From Aquamicrobium lusatiense (GTDB lineage: Bacteria > Pseudomonadota > Alphaproteobacteria > Rhizobiales > Rhizobiaceae), in NCBI RefSeq assembly GCF_014201615.1, contig NZ_JACHEU010000006.1:49212-113211 (forward strand): a stretch of 64,000 nucleotides of DNA, given 5' to 3'. This document shows positions 1 to 9,837 of this stretch, piece by piece (positions within the stretch are counted from its first letter, which is position 1; every line of letters begins with the position of its first letter). Under the pieces are notes generated by a model, which made no database searches, was not told the origin of the DNA, and saw only the letters and a list, made by a program, of their open reading frames with translations. A program made the position numbers and the translations under genes.

Positions 1-1966
1 GGGACAGATCAGTATCGTCTTCCTCATCATCCTCGCCACCACCTGGGGCTCGACGCAATACGTTGCCTGGAGCCTCGGCTATCAGCCCCAGCTCGGGCCG
101 CCCTGGTTCGTGCTCTTCGGCGTGCCGGTCTACTATCCGCCCGCGATCTTCTGGTGGTGGTATTTCTATGAAGCCTATGCGCCACCGATCTTCGCCAAAG
201 GCGGGATCATCGCGGCCTCGGGCGGCTTCATCGCCATTGCGGTCGCCATCGGCATGTCGGTCTGGCGGGCGCGCGAGGCCAGGAACGTCGTCACCTATGG
301 TTCGGCGCGATGGGCCGAGAAGTCCGAGATCAGGGCCGCGCGCCTCCTCGATCCCGATGGTGTCGTCCTCGGCCGATACGAGAAGGAATATCTGCGCCAT
401 GACGGGCCGGAGCATGTGTTGTGCTTCGCGCCGACCCGATCCGGCAAGGGCGTCGGACTGGTCATCCCGTCGCTCCTGACCTGGCCGGGCTCGGCGATTG
501 TCCACGACATCAAGGGCGAGAACTGGCAGCTCACATCCGGTTTCCGCGCGCAGCATGGCCGCGTGCTGCTCTTCGATCCCACCAATCCGAACTCCTCGGC
601 TTACAATCCGCTGCTCGAGGTGCGCCGCGGTCAGTGGGAGGTGCGCGACGTCCAGAACATTGCCGATATTCTGGTGGACCCGGAGGGTAGCCTCGACAAG
701 CGAAACCACTGGGAAAAGACCTCCCATTCGCTCCTCGTCGGCGCGATCCTGCATGTCCTTTATGCCGAGCCGGACAAGACGCTGGCGGGCGTTGCCAAAT
801 TCCTCTCCGATCCCAAGCGCCCGGTCGAATCCACCCTGCTTGCCATGATGCGAACCCCGCATCTGGGGGAAGCGGGACCGCATCCCGTCGTCGCCAGCGC
901 GGCGCGCGAGCTGCGCAACAAATCCGACAATGAAATGTCCGGCGTGCTGTCGACGGCCATGTCCTTCCTCGGCCTCTATCGCGACCCCGTGGTCGCCGAG
1001 GTGACGCGCCGGTGCGACTGGCGGATCAGCGATATCGTCGGGGGCGATCGGCCGACGACGCTCTACCTCGTCGTGCCGCCCTCCGACATCAACCGCACCA
1101 AGCCCCTGATGCGATTGCTGCTGAACCAGGTCGGCCGTCGCTTGACCGAGGATCTGCAGGAAAACGACGGCCGGCATCGCCTCTTGCTGATGCTGGATGA
1201 GTTTCCCGCGCTTGGGAGATTGGACTTCTTCGAGACCGCGCTGGCCTTCATGGCGGGTTACGGCCTCAAGAGCTTCCTGATCGCGCAGTCGCTGAACCAG
1301 ATCGAGAAAGCCTATGGGCCGAACAACTCGATCCTCGACAATTGCCATGTCAGGGTGAGCTTTGCCACCAATGACGAACGCACGGCCAAGCGGGTCTCCG
1401 ACGCACTCGGGACCGCCACCGAGATGAAGGCCATGAAGAACTATGCCGGGCACCGCCTTGCGCCCTGGCTCAGCCATCTCATGGTCTCGCGCTCGGAGAC
1501 CGCGCGGCAGTTGCTCACGCCGGGCGAGATCATGCAGCTTCCGCCCGACGACGAGATCGTCATGGTCGCCGGCATCCCGCCGGTCCGGGCGAAGAAGGCG
1601 CGGTATTTCGAGGATGCGCGGTTCCGCGAACGCCTTCTCGCACCACCAGACCTGACGCCGCCCGACACGGCGCAGGCGGACGACTGGACCGCACTGCCGA
1701 TTCCCGAGCGACCGGAATATTCCGGAGAAGAGCCTTCATCTGAACCGGCCGAGGATGAAGACCCGACGCAATCCGAACGCAGGCTGCAACCCGAACTCAC
1801 CCGCGTGAAGCCGGTGGAGAAGAAGAAACCCATCGAGAACGAGTTCGAGGCGGGCCTGGCCGATGATCCTGACGAAGAAGCAGCGCAGAACCGGCGCATG
1901 ATGACACATGCGCAGGGGATCGCCCGTCAAGTCTCGATGAACCCCGGCGACGGCATGGAACTCTAG
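1..1966 (+). CDS. traG: Conjugal transfer coupling protein TraG (VirD4 family), 5' end outside window
   Basis: Type IV coupling protein: a hexameric inner-membrane ATPase that brings the relaxosome to the mating channel. The frame is open from base 2, so the N-terminus is missing. The visible start carries hydrophobic membrane segments, and an internal ATG at 110 is not the true start. A Walker A motif (PTRSGKGVGL) lies near base 430 and a Walker B motif (LLLMLDEFPALGRL) near base 1185. The C-terminal tail is acidic and proline-rich. It stops 4 bases before the ribbon-helix-helix gene and heads the trb operon, the order seen in Tn4371-type ICEs and Ti-like trb systems. Family assignment is firm. 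Confidence 0.95.
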   Translation, partial: GQISIVFLIILATTWGSTQYVAWSLGYQPQLGPPWFVLFGVPVYYPPAIFWWWYFYEAYAPPIFAKGGIIAASGGFIAIAVAIGMSVWRAREARNVVTYGSARWAEKSEIRAARLLDPDGVVLGRYEKEYLRHDGPEHVLCFAPTRSGKGVGLVIPSLLTWPGSAIVHDIKGENWQLTSGFRAQHGRVLLFDPTNPNSSAYNPLLEVRRGQWEVRDVQNIADILVDPEGSLDKRNHWEKTSHSLLVGAILHVLYAEPDKTLAGVAKFLSDPKRPVESTLLAMMRTPHLGEAGPHPVVASAARELRNKSDNEMSGVLSTAMSFLGLYRDPVVAEVTRRCDWRISDIVGGDRPTTLYLVVPPSDINRTKPLMRLLLNQVGRRLTEDLQENDGRHRLLLMLDEFPALGRLDFFETALAFMAGYGLKSFLIAQSLNQIEKAYGPNNSILDNCHVRVSFATNDERTAKRVSDALGTATEMKAMKNYAGHRLAPWLSHLMVSRSETARQLLTPGEIMQLPPDDEIVMVAGIPPVRAKKARYFEDARFRERLLAPPDLTPPDTAQADDWTALPIPERPEYSGEEPSSEPAEDEDPTQSERRLQPELTRVKPVEKKKPIENEFEAGLADDPDEEAAQNRRMMTHAQGIARQVSMNPGDGMEL

Positions 1967-1970
1967 CGAC

Positions 1971-2399
1971 ATGACCAATCCCCGGAAAAAGAGAAAGGTC
2001 ACGGTTTATCTCGACCCGGCCATCGAGAAGTCCTTGGCGGACTTTGCCGCCCGCCGGGATCGCTCGCAGTCCATGATCGCAGAGGCTGCCATCGCGTCCT
2101 TCCTGTCACCCGATGATGCCGAGCGCCGGGAGGCGATCGTCGCCCGGCGCCTCGATCAGATCGACCGCCGCATCACGCGGATGGAACGCGATGTCGGCAT
2201 CGCGGTCGAGACCCTGGCGGTCTTCATCCGCTTCTGGCTCGCCACGACGCCGGCCCTCCCGGAACCTGCTGCGAACGCGGCCAAGGCCAAGGTGGGAGAG
2301 CGGTATGAGGCATTCATCACCGCGCTCGGCCGACGGCTCGCCCAGGGGCCCAAGCTCCGGCAGGAGGTTTCCGAGGATGTGCCCGAATCAGAAAACTGA
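1971..2399 (+). CDS. CopG/ribbon-helix-helix family protein in the conjugation operon
   Basis: 142-residue protein. The N-terminal 45 residues have the ribbon-helix-helix pattern: a basic strand (KVTVYLDPAIEKSL), then two helices with a RSQSMI turn. A helical region of unknown role follows (about 55-95). Such genes regularly sit between traG and trbB in Tn4371-like and related trb clusters and are presumed to autoregulate transfer genes. It starts 5 bases after traG, so it is cotranscribed. The 183 bases between it and trbB show no gene and could hold a trb promoter. DNA target unknown. Confidence 0.8.
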   Translation: MTNPRKKRKVTVYLDPAIEKSLADFAARRDRSQSMIAEAAIASFLSPDDAERREAIVARRLDQIDRRITRMERDVGIAVETLAVFIRFWLATTPALPEPAANAAKAKVGERYEAFITALGRRLAQGPKLRQEVSEDVPESEN

Positions 2400-2582
2400 C
2401 TGCCGCGCACCGGACAGAGGCGACGGGCACGGCTTCAGAACAGGGCAACACCGCCGTCTCCCTGTATTTTTATCCCACACTACTACGACGCCCGAAACTT
2501 GTTGAACCGACCCGTTTTGCGTCTCTTTTAGTGATCCCCAGTTGGGGATCGCATCTCGCCTCCCCGGTGGAACGGGGACGAG

Positions 2583-3581
2583 ATGGCAGGCAGCAACCAC
2601 AAACAGGCAAGTGTTGACCGCGGCGCGCGGATGCTCCGGACGGCGCTCGGGCCTGCCATCTCAACCTTGTTGCTGGAACCTTCCGTCGTCGAGGTCATGC
2701 TGAACCCCGATGGTCGAATCTGGGTGGACCGGCTGTCCGAGGGTCTGGCCGATACGGGCGAGACGCTCACTGCCGCCGATGGTGAGCGCATCGTCCGCCT
2801 GGTCGCGCATCATGTCGGCGCAGAGGTCCATGCCCGCTCCCCGCGCGTTTCGGCGGAACTGCCGGAAACCGGCGAGCGCTTTGAGGGCCTACTGCCGCCC
2901 GTCGTCGCAGCCCCGGCCTTCGCCATCCGCAAGCCCGCTGTGGCCGTGTTCAGCCTCGATGATTATGTCGCCGTCGGCATAATGAGCCGGATGCAGGCCG
3001 AAGCCCTGCGGCTGGCGGTCGCCACCCGCGCCAACATCCTCGTGGCGGGCGGCACCTCGACCGGCAAAACCACCCTGACCAACGCGCTGTTGGCCGAGGT
3101 CGCAAAGACCTCGGATCGCGTCGTGATCATCGAGGACACCCGCGAGCTTCAATGCTCCGCGCCGAACCTCGTCGCCATGCGCACCAAGGATGGCGTCGCC
3201 ACCCTGTCGGAACTGGTGCGGTCCTCGCTGCGCCTGCGCCCTGATCGTATCCCGATCGGCGAGGTGCGCGGCGCCGAGGCGCTCGACCTGCTCAAAGCCT
3301 GGGGCACTGGCCATCCCGGCGGCATCGGCACCATCCATGCCGGGAGCGGGATCGGCGCGCTGCGCCGCCTCGAACAACTCATCCAGGAAGCCGTTGTCAC
3401 CGTCCCGCGCGCCATGATCGCGGAGACCATCGACCTCGTGGCCGTCCTGGCCGGGCGCGGTTCTGCGCGCCGGCTGGCCGAACTCGCCCGCGTCGAAGGC
3501 CTCGGGCCGGACGGCGACTACCGGATTTCGCCCGCCTTTTCAGAACCCGCCACCACTCACGATTTAGGAGACCCCGAATGA
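2583..3581 (+). CDS. trbB: Conjugal transfer ATPase TrbB (VirB11 family)
   Basis: Secretion ATPase of the conjugative type IV system, expected as a hexameric ring on the cytoplasmic face of the inner membrane. 332 residues, normal for TrbB. It has the N-terminal sensor region, a Walker A motif ([15 protein letters not shown]) near residue 155, the Asp box ([10 protein letters not shown]), the Walker B region ([15 protein letters not shown]) and the His box ([14 protein letters not shown]). The stop overlaps the trbC start by 4 bases, indicating translational coupling. Confidence 0.96.
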   Translation: MAGSNHKQASVDRGARMLRTALGPAISTLLLEPSVVEVMLNPDGRIWVDRLSEGLADTGETLTAADGERIVRLVAHHVGAEVHARSPRVSAELPETGERFEGLLPPVVAAPAFAIRKPAVAVFSLDDYVAVGIMSRMQAEALRLAVATRANILVAGGTSTGKTTLTNALLAEVAKTSDRVVIIEDTRELQCSAPNLVAMRTKDGVATLSELVRSSLRLRPDRIPIGEVRGAEALDLLKAWGTGHPGGIGTIHAGSGIGALRRLEQLIQEAVVTVPRAMIAETIDLVAVLAGRGSARRLAELARVEGLGPDGDYRISPAFSEPATTHDLGDPE

Positions 3582-3910
3582 TCCGTCGCGCCTTCCGTAT
3601 CCGCCATCACATCGCCACAGCGGCCGCCGTCACCTATGTAAGCCTCTTCATAGCACCCGCCGCCCATGCCTCGGGGTCTTCCATGCCCTGGGAAGCGCCG
3701 CTGCAATCCATCCTCGAATCCGTCGAGGGGCCGGTGGCCAAGATCGTGGCGGTGATCATCATCATCGTCACCGGCCTGACGCTGGCCTTCGGCGATACCG
3801 GCGGCGGCTTCAGGCGCCTGATCCAGATCGTGTTCGGCATCTCCATCGCCTTCGCGGCCTCATCCTTCTTCCTGTCCTTCTTCAGCTTCGGCGGCGGGGC
3901 GCTGGTCTGA
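3578..3910 (+). CDS. trbC: Conjugal pilin precursor TrbC (VirB2 family)
   Basis: 110-residue small membrane protein, the major pilin of trb-type mating systems. It has a long signal-like N-terminus ending near an AHASG cleavage site. Two hydrophobic segments follow (IVAVIIIIVTGLTLAFG, and a phenylalanine-rich one near the C-terminus) separated by a short basic loop. In RP4 the homologue is processed to a cyclic pilin; processing here is inferred from the family. It overlaps trbB by 4 bases and its stop overlaps the trbD start. Confidence 0.92.
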   Translation: MIRRAFRIRHHIATAAAVTYVSLFIAPAAHASGSSMPWEAPLQSILESVEGPVAKIVAVIIIIVTGLTLAFGDTGGGFRRLIQIVFGISIAFAASSFFLSFFSFGGGALV

Positions 3911-4191
3911 TGGCGGTCGCCTTCGAAGCGCTCGACGACGTGCCGGGCTTCTCGATTCCGGTTCACCGCGCCCTGACCGAGCCGATCCTGCTCGGCGGCG
4001 CACCACGCTCGGTCGCCATCCTTAACGGCACGCTCGCCGGTGCTATCGGTCTCGGTCTCCAGCTCTGGCTTGCCGGCATCCTGATGTGGGCGGTCGGGCA
4101 CATCGCCGCCGTCTGGGCCGCGAAGCGCGATCCGCTCTTCGTCGAGGTCGTGCGCCGCCATCTGCGTATCCCCGGTCATCTTTCAGTGTGA
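3910..4191 (+). CDS. trbD: Conjugal transfer protein TrbD (VirB3 family)
   Basis: 93-residue inner-membrane protein with the family opening, where a short soluble N-terminus (PGFSIPVHRALTEPILLGG) precedes one hydrophobic block (about 37-66). VirB3/TrbD proteins work with the TrbE ATPase in pilus assembly. The ATG shares a base with the trbC stop. It ends 10 bases before trbE, the invariant neighbour. Confidence 0.92.
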   Translation: MAVAFEALDDVPGFSIPVHRALTEPILLGGAPRSVAILNGTLAGAIGLGLQLWLAGILMWAVGHIAAVWAAKRDPLFVEVVRRHLRIPGHLSV

Positions 4192-4201
4192 GGCACGATC
4201 C

Positions 4202-6712
4202 ATGATGAACCTTGCGGAGTACCGCCGCACCGCATCGCGCCTCGCCGACTACCTGCCCTGGGTGGCGCTGGTTGGCTCGGGCGTGGTCCTCAACAAGGAC
4301 GGCTCGTTCCAGAGGACTGCGAAGTTTCGCGGACCGGATCTGGATTCCGCCGTCGCGGCCGAACTGGTTGCGGTCACCGGGCGTCTGAACAATGCCTTCC
4401 GCCGTCTGGGCTCGGGCTGGGCGATCTTCGTCGAGGCGCAGCGGACCGAGGCCGCGACCTATCCCGCGAGCCGCTTCCCCGATCCCGCCTCGGCGCTGGT
4501 CGATGCCGAACGCAAGGCCGATTTCGAAGAGGAAAGCAGCCATTTCGTCTCGGGCTACTTCCTGACCTTCTTGTGGCTTCCGCCCGCAGAAGACGCGGCA
4601 CGTTCGGAATCCTGGCTTTACGAGGGCCGCGAGACCTCGGGCGTGAATCCCTGGGAACAGGTGCGCGGCTTCATCGACCGCACCGACCGCGTGCTGGCGC
4701 TGCTCGACGGGTTCATGCCCGAATGCCGCTGGCTCGATGACGCGGAGACGCTCACCTACCTCCATTCCACCATCTCGACCAACCGCCATCGCGTGCGCGT
4801 GCCCGAAATTCCGATGCACCTCGACGCGCTGCTGCCGGATCAGGCGCTGACCGGCGGGCTGGAACCGCGCCTGGGCAATCAGCATCTCCGGGTACTGACG
4901 ATCACCGGCTTTCCAGGCGTCACGACTCCCGGCCTGCTCGACGAGTTGAACCGGCTGGCCTTTCCCTATCGGTGGTCCACCCGCGCCATTCTCATGGACA
5001 AGGTGGACGCGACGCGGCTGCTGACCCGTATCCGGCGCCAGTGGTTCGCCAAGCGCAAGTCCATCGCCGCCATCCTCAAGGAGGTGATGACCAACGAGCA
5101 ATCCGCACTGGTCGATACCGATGCCGCGAACAAGGCCGCCGATGCGGACATGGCCTTGCAGGAACTCGGCGCCGACATGGCCGGCATGGCCTATGTCACC
5201 GCGACCGTCACCGTATGGGACGGGGACGCCCGCCGCGCCGACGAGAAGCTGCGGCTGGTCGAGAGGATCATCCAGTCCCGCGATTTCAGCGTCATGGTCG
5301 AGACGGTCAATGCCGTCGACTCCTGGCTCGGCAGCCTGCCCGGACATGCCTATGCCAATGTCCGGCAACCGCCGGTCTCGACGCTCAACCTTGCCCACAT
5401 GGTGCCCTCAAGTGCCGTGTGGGCGGGCGAGGGGCGGGACGATCACTTCGGCGCACCCCCGCTGCTCTATGGCAGGACCGAAGGATCGACCCCGTTCCGG
5501 TTTTCCCTGCATGTCGGTGATGTCGGCCACACTCTCGTCGTCGGCCCGACCGGCGCGGGCAAGAGCGTGTTGCTGGCGCTGATGGCCTTGCAGTTCCGGC
5601 GCTATCCGCGCAGCCAGGTCTTTGCCTTCGACTTCGGCGGCTCGATCCGCGCCGCGTCGCTCGCCATGGGCGGTGACTGGCACGATCTTGGTGGCGAACT
5701 GACCGATGCAGCCGAGACATCCGTTTCGCTGCAACCGCTGGCGCGCATCCACGAGACGGCCGAGCGTGCCTGGGCGGCCGACTGGATCGTGGCGATCTTG
5801 ACGCGCGAGAACATCCAGATCACCCCCGAGGTGAAGGAGCATATCTGGACGTCGCTGACCTCGCTCGCCTCGGCCCCGGTGGGGGAACGCACCATCACCG
5901 GCCTTGCCGTGCTGTTGCAATCGAACGACCTGAAACAGGCGCTGCGGGCCTACTGTGTCGGTGGTCCCTATGGTCGCCTGCTGGACGCCGAAAGCGAGCA
6001 TCTGGGATCGGCGGACGTGCAGGCCTTCGAGATCGAGGGGCTGGTCGGGACCGGCGCCGCGCCTGCCGTCCTCTCCTACCTGTTCCATCGCATCGGGGAC
6101 AGGTTGGACGGCCGGCCCACGTTGCTGATCATCGACGAGGGCTGGCTGGCGCTCGATGATGATGCCTTCGCGGAGCAGCTCCGTGAATGGCTCAAGACCC
6201 TTCGCAAGAAAAACGCCAGCGTCATCTTCGCCACGCAGTCGCTGTCGGATATCGACAATTCCGCCATCGCCCCGGCAATCATCGAAAGCTGCCCGACGCG
6301 GCTCCTTCTGCCCAACGAACGCGCGATCGAGCCGCAGATCACCGCGATCTATCGCCGCTTCGGCCTCAATGACCGGCAGATCGAGATCCTCGCACGGGCG
6401 ACGCCCAAGCGCGACTACTACTGCCAGTCCCGGCGGGGTAACCGGCTGTTCGAACTGGGCCTGTCCGAAGTCGGTCTCGCGCTCTGCGCCGCGTCCGCCA
6501 AATCCGACCAGGCATTGATTGCCGAGATCTTCGCCGAGCACGGCCGAGACGGCTTCCTCGCCGCTTGGCTTCGAGCGCGCGGCGTCGACTGGGCGGCTGA
6601 CCTGATCCCGGACCTCATCAATCTCGCGGTGGAAAGCGAGGACCTGCCACCGCTCGTCGTCGATGAAGACGAGTTCGGCATCACCCTGGAAGAAGAGGAG
6701 ATCACTCCATGA
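4202..6712 (+). CDS. trbE: Conjugal transfer ATPase TrbE (VirB4 family)
   Basis: Largest ATPase of the mating apparatus, 836 residues, the usual size. The CagE/VirB4 N-terminal domain covers roughly residues 1-400. The C-terminal RecA-like domain carries Walker A (VGPTGAGKSVLLALMAL) near residue 450, Walker B (TLLIIDEGWLALDDDAF) near 640, and a downstream FATQSLSDI motif. It energises pilus assembly and substrate transfer. Its last four bases overlap trbJ. Confidence 0.96.
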   Translation: MMNLAEYRRTASRLADYLPWVALVGSGVVLNKDGSFQRTAKFRGPDLDSAVAAELVAVTGRLNNAFRRLGSGWAIFVEAQRTEAATYPASRFPDPASALVDAERKADFEEESSHFVSGYFLTFLWLPPAEDAARSESWLYEGRETSGVNPWEQVRGFIDRTDRVLALLDGFMPECRWLDDAETLTYLHSTISTNRHRVRVPEIPMHLDALLPDQALTGGLEPRLGNQHLRVLTITGFPGVTTPGLLDELNRLAFPYRWSTRAILMDKVDATRLLTRIRRQWFAKRKSIAAILKEVMTNEQSALVDTDAANKAADADMALQELGADMAGMAYVTATVTVWDGDARRADEKLRLVERIIQSRDFSVMVETVNAVDSWLGSLPGHAYANVRQPPVSTLNLAHMVPSSAVWAGEGRDDHFGAPPLLYGRTEGSTPFRFSLHVGDVGHTLVVGPTGAGKSVLLALMALQFRRYPRSQVFAFDFGGSIRAASLAMGGDWHDLGGELTDAAETSVSLQPLARIHETAERAWAADWIVAILTRENIQITPEVKEHIWTSLTSLASAPVGERTITGLAVLLQSNDLKQALRAYCVGGPYGRLLDAESEHLGSADVQAFEIEGLVGTGAAPAVLSYLFHRIGDRLDGRPTLLIIDEGWLALDDDAFAEQLREWLKTLRKKNASVIFATQSLSDIDNSAIAPAIIESCPTRLLLPNERAIEPQITAIYRRFGLNDRQIEILARATPKRDYYCQSRRGNRLFELGLSEVGLALCAASAKSDQALIAEIFAEHGRDGFLAAWLRARGVDWAADLIPDLINLAVESEDLPPLVVDEDEFGITLEEEEITP

Positions 6713-7491
6713 CGTACAAACTGCCCCGGTTCCCCCGCACGGCGAGCGCCTCGGTGCTCGCCCTCGCGCTCGCTGCCCCGCTGGCACTGGCCCCGGTGTT
6801 CACGACGCCTGCCCATGGCTTCTTCGGCGGCTTCGGCCGCATCGTCTACGACCCGACCAACCATGCCGAGAACCTGCTGACCGCCGCCCGGACGCTGGAG
6901 CAGATCAACAACCAGATCACCAGCCTCCAGAACGAGGCGCAGATGCTGATCAACCAGGCGCGCAATCTTGCGAGCCTGCCCCACAGTTCGCTTCAGGCGC
7001 TTCAGCAGAATGTCCAGCGCACCCAGCAGCTTCTCGGGCAGGCCCAGAACATCGCCTTCGATGTGCAGAACATCGACCAGATGTTCCAGCAGGACTACGG
7101 CAACCTGTCGCTGACCGCGACCGACCAGCAACTCATCGCCGATGCCCGGTCCCGCTGGGAGAACACCGTCGGTGGCCTCCAGGACGCCATGCGCGTCCAG
7201 GCCGGTGTCGTCGGCAATATTGACAGCAACCGTACCGAGATGTCGGCGCTGGTCGGCGAAAGCCAGGGCGCGACGGGTGCGCTTCAGGCAACCCAGGCCG
7301 GCAACCAGCTTCTCGCCCTGCAATCGCAGCAGCTCTCCGACCTGATCGCGGTGATTTCGGCAAACGGCCGCGCCGATGCCCTGACCGAGGCCGAACGTGC
7401 GACCGCCGCCGAACAGGGCCGCATCCAGCGCGAGCGCTTCCTGACGCCGGGCTCGGGCTACCAGCCCGGCAATGCGCAGATGTTCAACTGA
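6709..7491 (+). CDS. trbJ: Periplasmic conjugal transfer protein TrbJ (VirB5 family)
   Basis: 260-residue exported protein. A Sec signal peptide covers about the first 38 residues (basic start, Ala/Leu-rich core, cleavage near PAHGF). The mature part is almost entirely helical and Gln/Asn/Ala-rich, as in VirB5/TrbJ pilus-tip adhesin-like components. Signature segments include QINNQITSLQNEAQMLINQ. It overlaps trbE by 4 bases. Confidence 0.93.
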   Translation: MTYKLPRFPRTASASVLALALAAPLALAPVFTTPAHGFFGGFGRIVYDPTNHAENLLTAARTLEQINNQITSLQNEAQMLINQARNLASLPHSSLQALQQNVQRTQQLLGQAQNIAFDVQNIDQMFQQDYGNLSLTATDQQLIADARSRWENTVGGLQDAMRVQAGVVGNIDSNRTEMSALVGESQGATGALQATQAGNQLLALQSQQLSDLIAVISANGRADALTEAERATAAEQGRIQRERFLTPGSGYQPGNAQMFN

Positions 7492-7507
7492 GGAAAGGAG
7501 GCAGAGC

Positions 7508-7795
7508 ATGGAGGGGAAGGTGCTGGCCCGGATCGCGGCCATCGTGTTCGTCGCGATCGCGATCACCGCAACGGTGATCGAGATGACGCGCGAGGATGAT
7601 CCCGTGCCGACCAGCACCGCTCCCTCACTTCAGCCGCCGGCCGATCCCCTCCGCGCGACGCTGCGCTGGTGCCAGCAACTCGGCGAGGCGGCCGGCAGCG
7701 ATGCCGATTGCCTCGCCGCCTGGGCCGAAAACCGCGACCGTTTCCTTGGCCGGACGCCAGCCCCGGCGACGCCGGCACCGAACGGAGGGCAGTGA
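7508..7795 (+). CDS. trbK: Putative entry-exclusion protein, TrbK-alt type
   Basis: 95-residue protein between trbJ and trbL, the trbK position. One N-terminal membrane segment (IAAIVFVAIAITATVI) is followed by a short soluble domain with a conserved-looking Cys pair (RWCQQLGEAAGSDADCLAAW) and a Pro/Ala-rich tail. The start at 7508 is chosen because GGAAAGGAGG lies just upstream; an in-frame start at 7472 would overlap trbJ and lacks this site. Proteins of this type are annotated as alternative TrbK, proposed to block redundant mating. The role here is inferred from position. Confidence 0.75.
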   Translation: MEGKVLARIAAIVFVAIAITATVIEMTREDDPVPTSTAPSLQPPADPLRATLRWCQQLGEAAGSDADCLAAWAENRDRFLGRTPAPATPAPNGGQ

Positions 7796-7798
7796 ACC

Positions 7799-9151
7799 AT
7801 GGGCGGAACGGGCGTCATCGACAATTTTCTCGGCATCTTCACCAGCTATATCGACTCGGGCTTCGGCCTGCTCGGCGGCGAGGTTGCCTTTATCGCCACG
7901 ACGCTGATCGTGATCGACGTGACGCTGGCGGCCCTGTTCTGGGCCTGGGGCGCCGATGATGACATCATTGCCCGACTGGTGAAAAAGACGCTCTTTGTCG
8001 GGGTCTTCGCCTATATCATCTCCAACTGGAACAACCTCGCCCGAATTGTCTTCGAGAGCTTCGCGGGCCTTGGTCTGATGGCCTCGGGCACCGGGTTTTC
8101 TGCCGCCGATCTTCTGCGCCCCGGCCGCGTCGCCCAGACCGGGCTCGAGGCCGGGCGACCGCTGCTCGAGAGCATCTCCGATCTGATGGGCTGGGTCGCG
8201 GTCTTCGAGAACCTCGTCCAGATTCTCTGCCTGTTCTTCGCCTGGGCGCTGGTGATCCTCGCCTTCTTCATCCTCGCCGTGCAGCTCTTCGTCACCCTGA
8301 TCGAGTTCAAGCTCACGACCCTCGCGGGCTTCGTGCTGATCCCCTTCGGCCTGTTCGGAAAGACCGCCTTCATGGCCGAGCGCGTGCTGGGCAACGTCAT
8401 CTCTTCCGGCATCAAGGTCCTGGTCCTCGCCGTGATCATCGGCATCGGATCGACGCTCTTCGGCCAGTTCACCGCGGGTTTCGGGGGTGTGACGCCGACC
8501 ATCGATGACGCCATGGCGATTGTGCTGGCCGCCCTGTCTCTGCTGGGCCTCGGTATCTTCGGCCCTGGCATCGCCTCGGGACTGGTGTCCGGTGGGCCGC
8601 AACTCAGCGCGGGGGCGGCCATAGGCACCGGCCTTGCCGTTGGTGGCGCTGTGATCGGCGCCGGAGGGGCGAGCATGCTGGCGGCACGCGGGGCGGGTTC
8701 TGCACTCTCCGGTGGTGCCGCCCTCGCACGTGGCGGCGTCACCGCGGCGGGTGCTGCCTCGAGCGCCTACACGCTTGGCTTGATGGGCGGAGGTGGTCTC
8801 GCCGGCGGGATGGCTGGTGTAGCGCGCGCCGGGGCTGCTGCCGCGGCATCACCGCTCAAGAAGGCCTCCTCTCGCGCGGCTGGCGGGATCCAGTCCAGCT
8901 TCGTCGAGGGCGTCAAGGGCGGTGTTGCGGCGACGGGCGGAACCACCTCGATGGGCACGGTCGGCGGTGCGGCATCCGAGCATGGCAGCTCCGGCCCATC
9001 CTCCGCCGATGGCCCGCCTGCCTGGGCGAAGCGCATGCGCCATAGCCAGGCCGTGAGCCATGGCGTGCGCGCTGCCGCCCATGCCGTCCGGTCGGGTGAC
9101 AGCCACGGCTCGGGCTCCTCCGTCAATCTCTCCGAAAGGGATCGCTCATGA
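7799..9151 (+). CDS. trbL: P-type conjugative transfer protein TrbL (VirB6 family)
   Basis: 450-residue polytopic inner-membrane channel component. Five or more hydrophobic helices occupy about residues 20-290. A long Gly/Ala/Ser-rich low-complexity region follows and ends in a polar tail, the usual TrbL layout. It starts 3 bases after trbK and overlaps trbF by 4 bases. Confidence 0.95.
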   Translation: MGGTGVIDNFLGIFTSYIDSGFGLLGGEVAFIATTLIVIDVTLAALFWAWGADDDIIARLVKKTLFVGVFAYIISNWNNLARIVFESFAGLGLMASGTGFSAADLLRPGRVAQTGLEAGRPLLESISDLMGWVAVFENLVQILCLFFAWALVILAFFILAVQLFVTLIEFKLTTLAGFVLIPFGLFGKTAFMAERVLGNVISSGIKVLVLAVIIGIGSTLFGQFTAGFGGVTPTIDDAMAIVLAALSLLGLGIFGPGIASGLVSGGPQLSAGAAIGTGLAVGGAVIGAGGASMLAARGAGSALSGGAALARGGVTAAGAASSAYTLGLMGGGGLAGGMAGVARAGAAAAASPLKKASSRAAGGIQSSFVEGVKGGVAATGGTTSMGTVGGAASEHGSSGPSSADGPPAWAKRMRHSQAVSHGVRAAAHAVRSGDSHGSGSSVNLSERDRS

Positions 9152-9837
9152 ACCTCTTCAGGCGCTCCGCCACCCATTATGGCAAGACACCTCAGCCAGA
9201 GACGCCTTACCAGAAGGCCGCGCAGGTCTGGGACGAGCGTATCGGCTCCGCCCGCGTTCAGGCCCGCAACTGGCGCTACATGGCCTTTGGCAGCCTGATC
9301 CTGGCGGCGGGTTTTGCCGGCGCCCTGGTCTGGCAATCCGCACGTGGCACGGTAGTGCCCTGGGTCGTTCAAGTCGATGCGCTCGGCGAGGCCCAGGCTG
9401 TCGCTCCGGCCTCCGCCGATTACGAGCCCACCGATCCCCAGATCGCCTTCCATCTCGGCCGCTTCATCGAACAGGTCCGGTCCATCCCCGCCGATCCGAT
9501 CATCGTGCGGCAGAACTGGTTGCGCGCCTATGAGTTCACCACGGATCGCGGGGCGGCTGCTCTGAATGACTTTGCCCGCGCCAACGACCCGTTCACACGC
9601 GTCGGTCGTCAACAGATCGCCGTCGAGGTGTCCTCTGTCATTCGGGCCTCGCCGGGATCGTTCCGCGTCGCCTGGAGCGAGCGCCACTACGAGAACGGCC
9701 AACTTTCCACGACCGAGCGCTGGACCGCGATCCTGACCGTCGTGATCCAGACGCCGCGCAGCGCCGAGCGCCTGCGCGCCAATCCCCTCGGAATCTATGT
9801 CAACGCGATCAACTGGTCGCGGGAGATGAGTCAATGA
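9148..9837 (+). CDS. trbF: Conjugal transfer protein TrbF (VirB8 family)
   Basis: 229-residue bitopic inner-membrane protein: a cytoplasmic N-terminus with the family motif TPYQKAAQVWDERIGSARVQ, one membrane helix (about 48-68), then a periplasmic NTF2-like VirB8 domain. VirB8/TrbF proteins nucleate the periplasmic part of the channel. Overlaps at both ends place it inside the trb operon. Confidence 0.95.
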   Translation: MNLFRRSATHYGKTPQPETPYQKAAQVWDERIGSARVQARNWRYMAFGSLILAAGFAGALVWQSARGTVVPWVVQVDALGEAQAVAPASADYEPTDPQIAFHLGRFIEQVRSIPADPIIVRQNWLRAYEFTTDRGAAALNDFARANDPFTRVGRQQIAVEVSSVIRASPGSFRVAWSERHYENGQLSTTERWTAILTVVIQTPRSAERLRANPLGIYVNAINWSREMSQ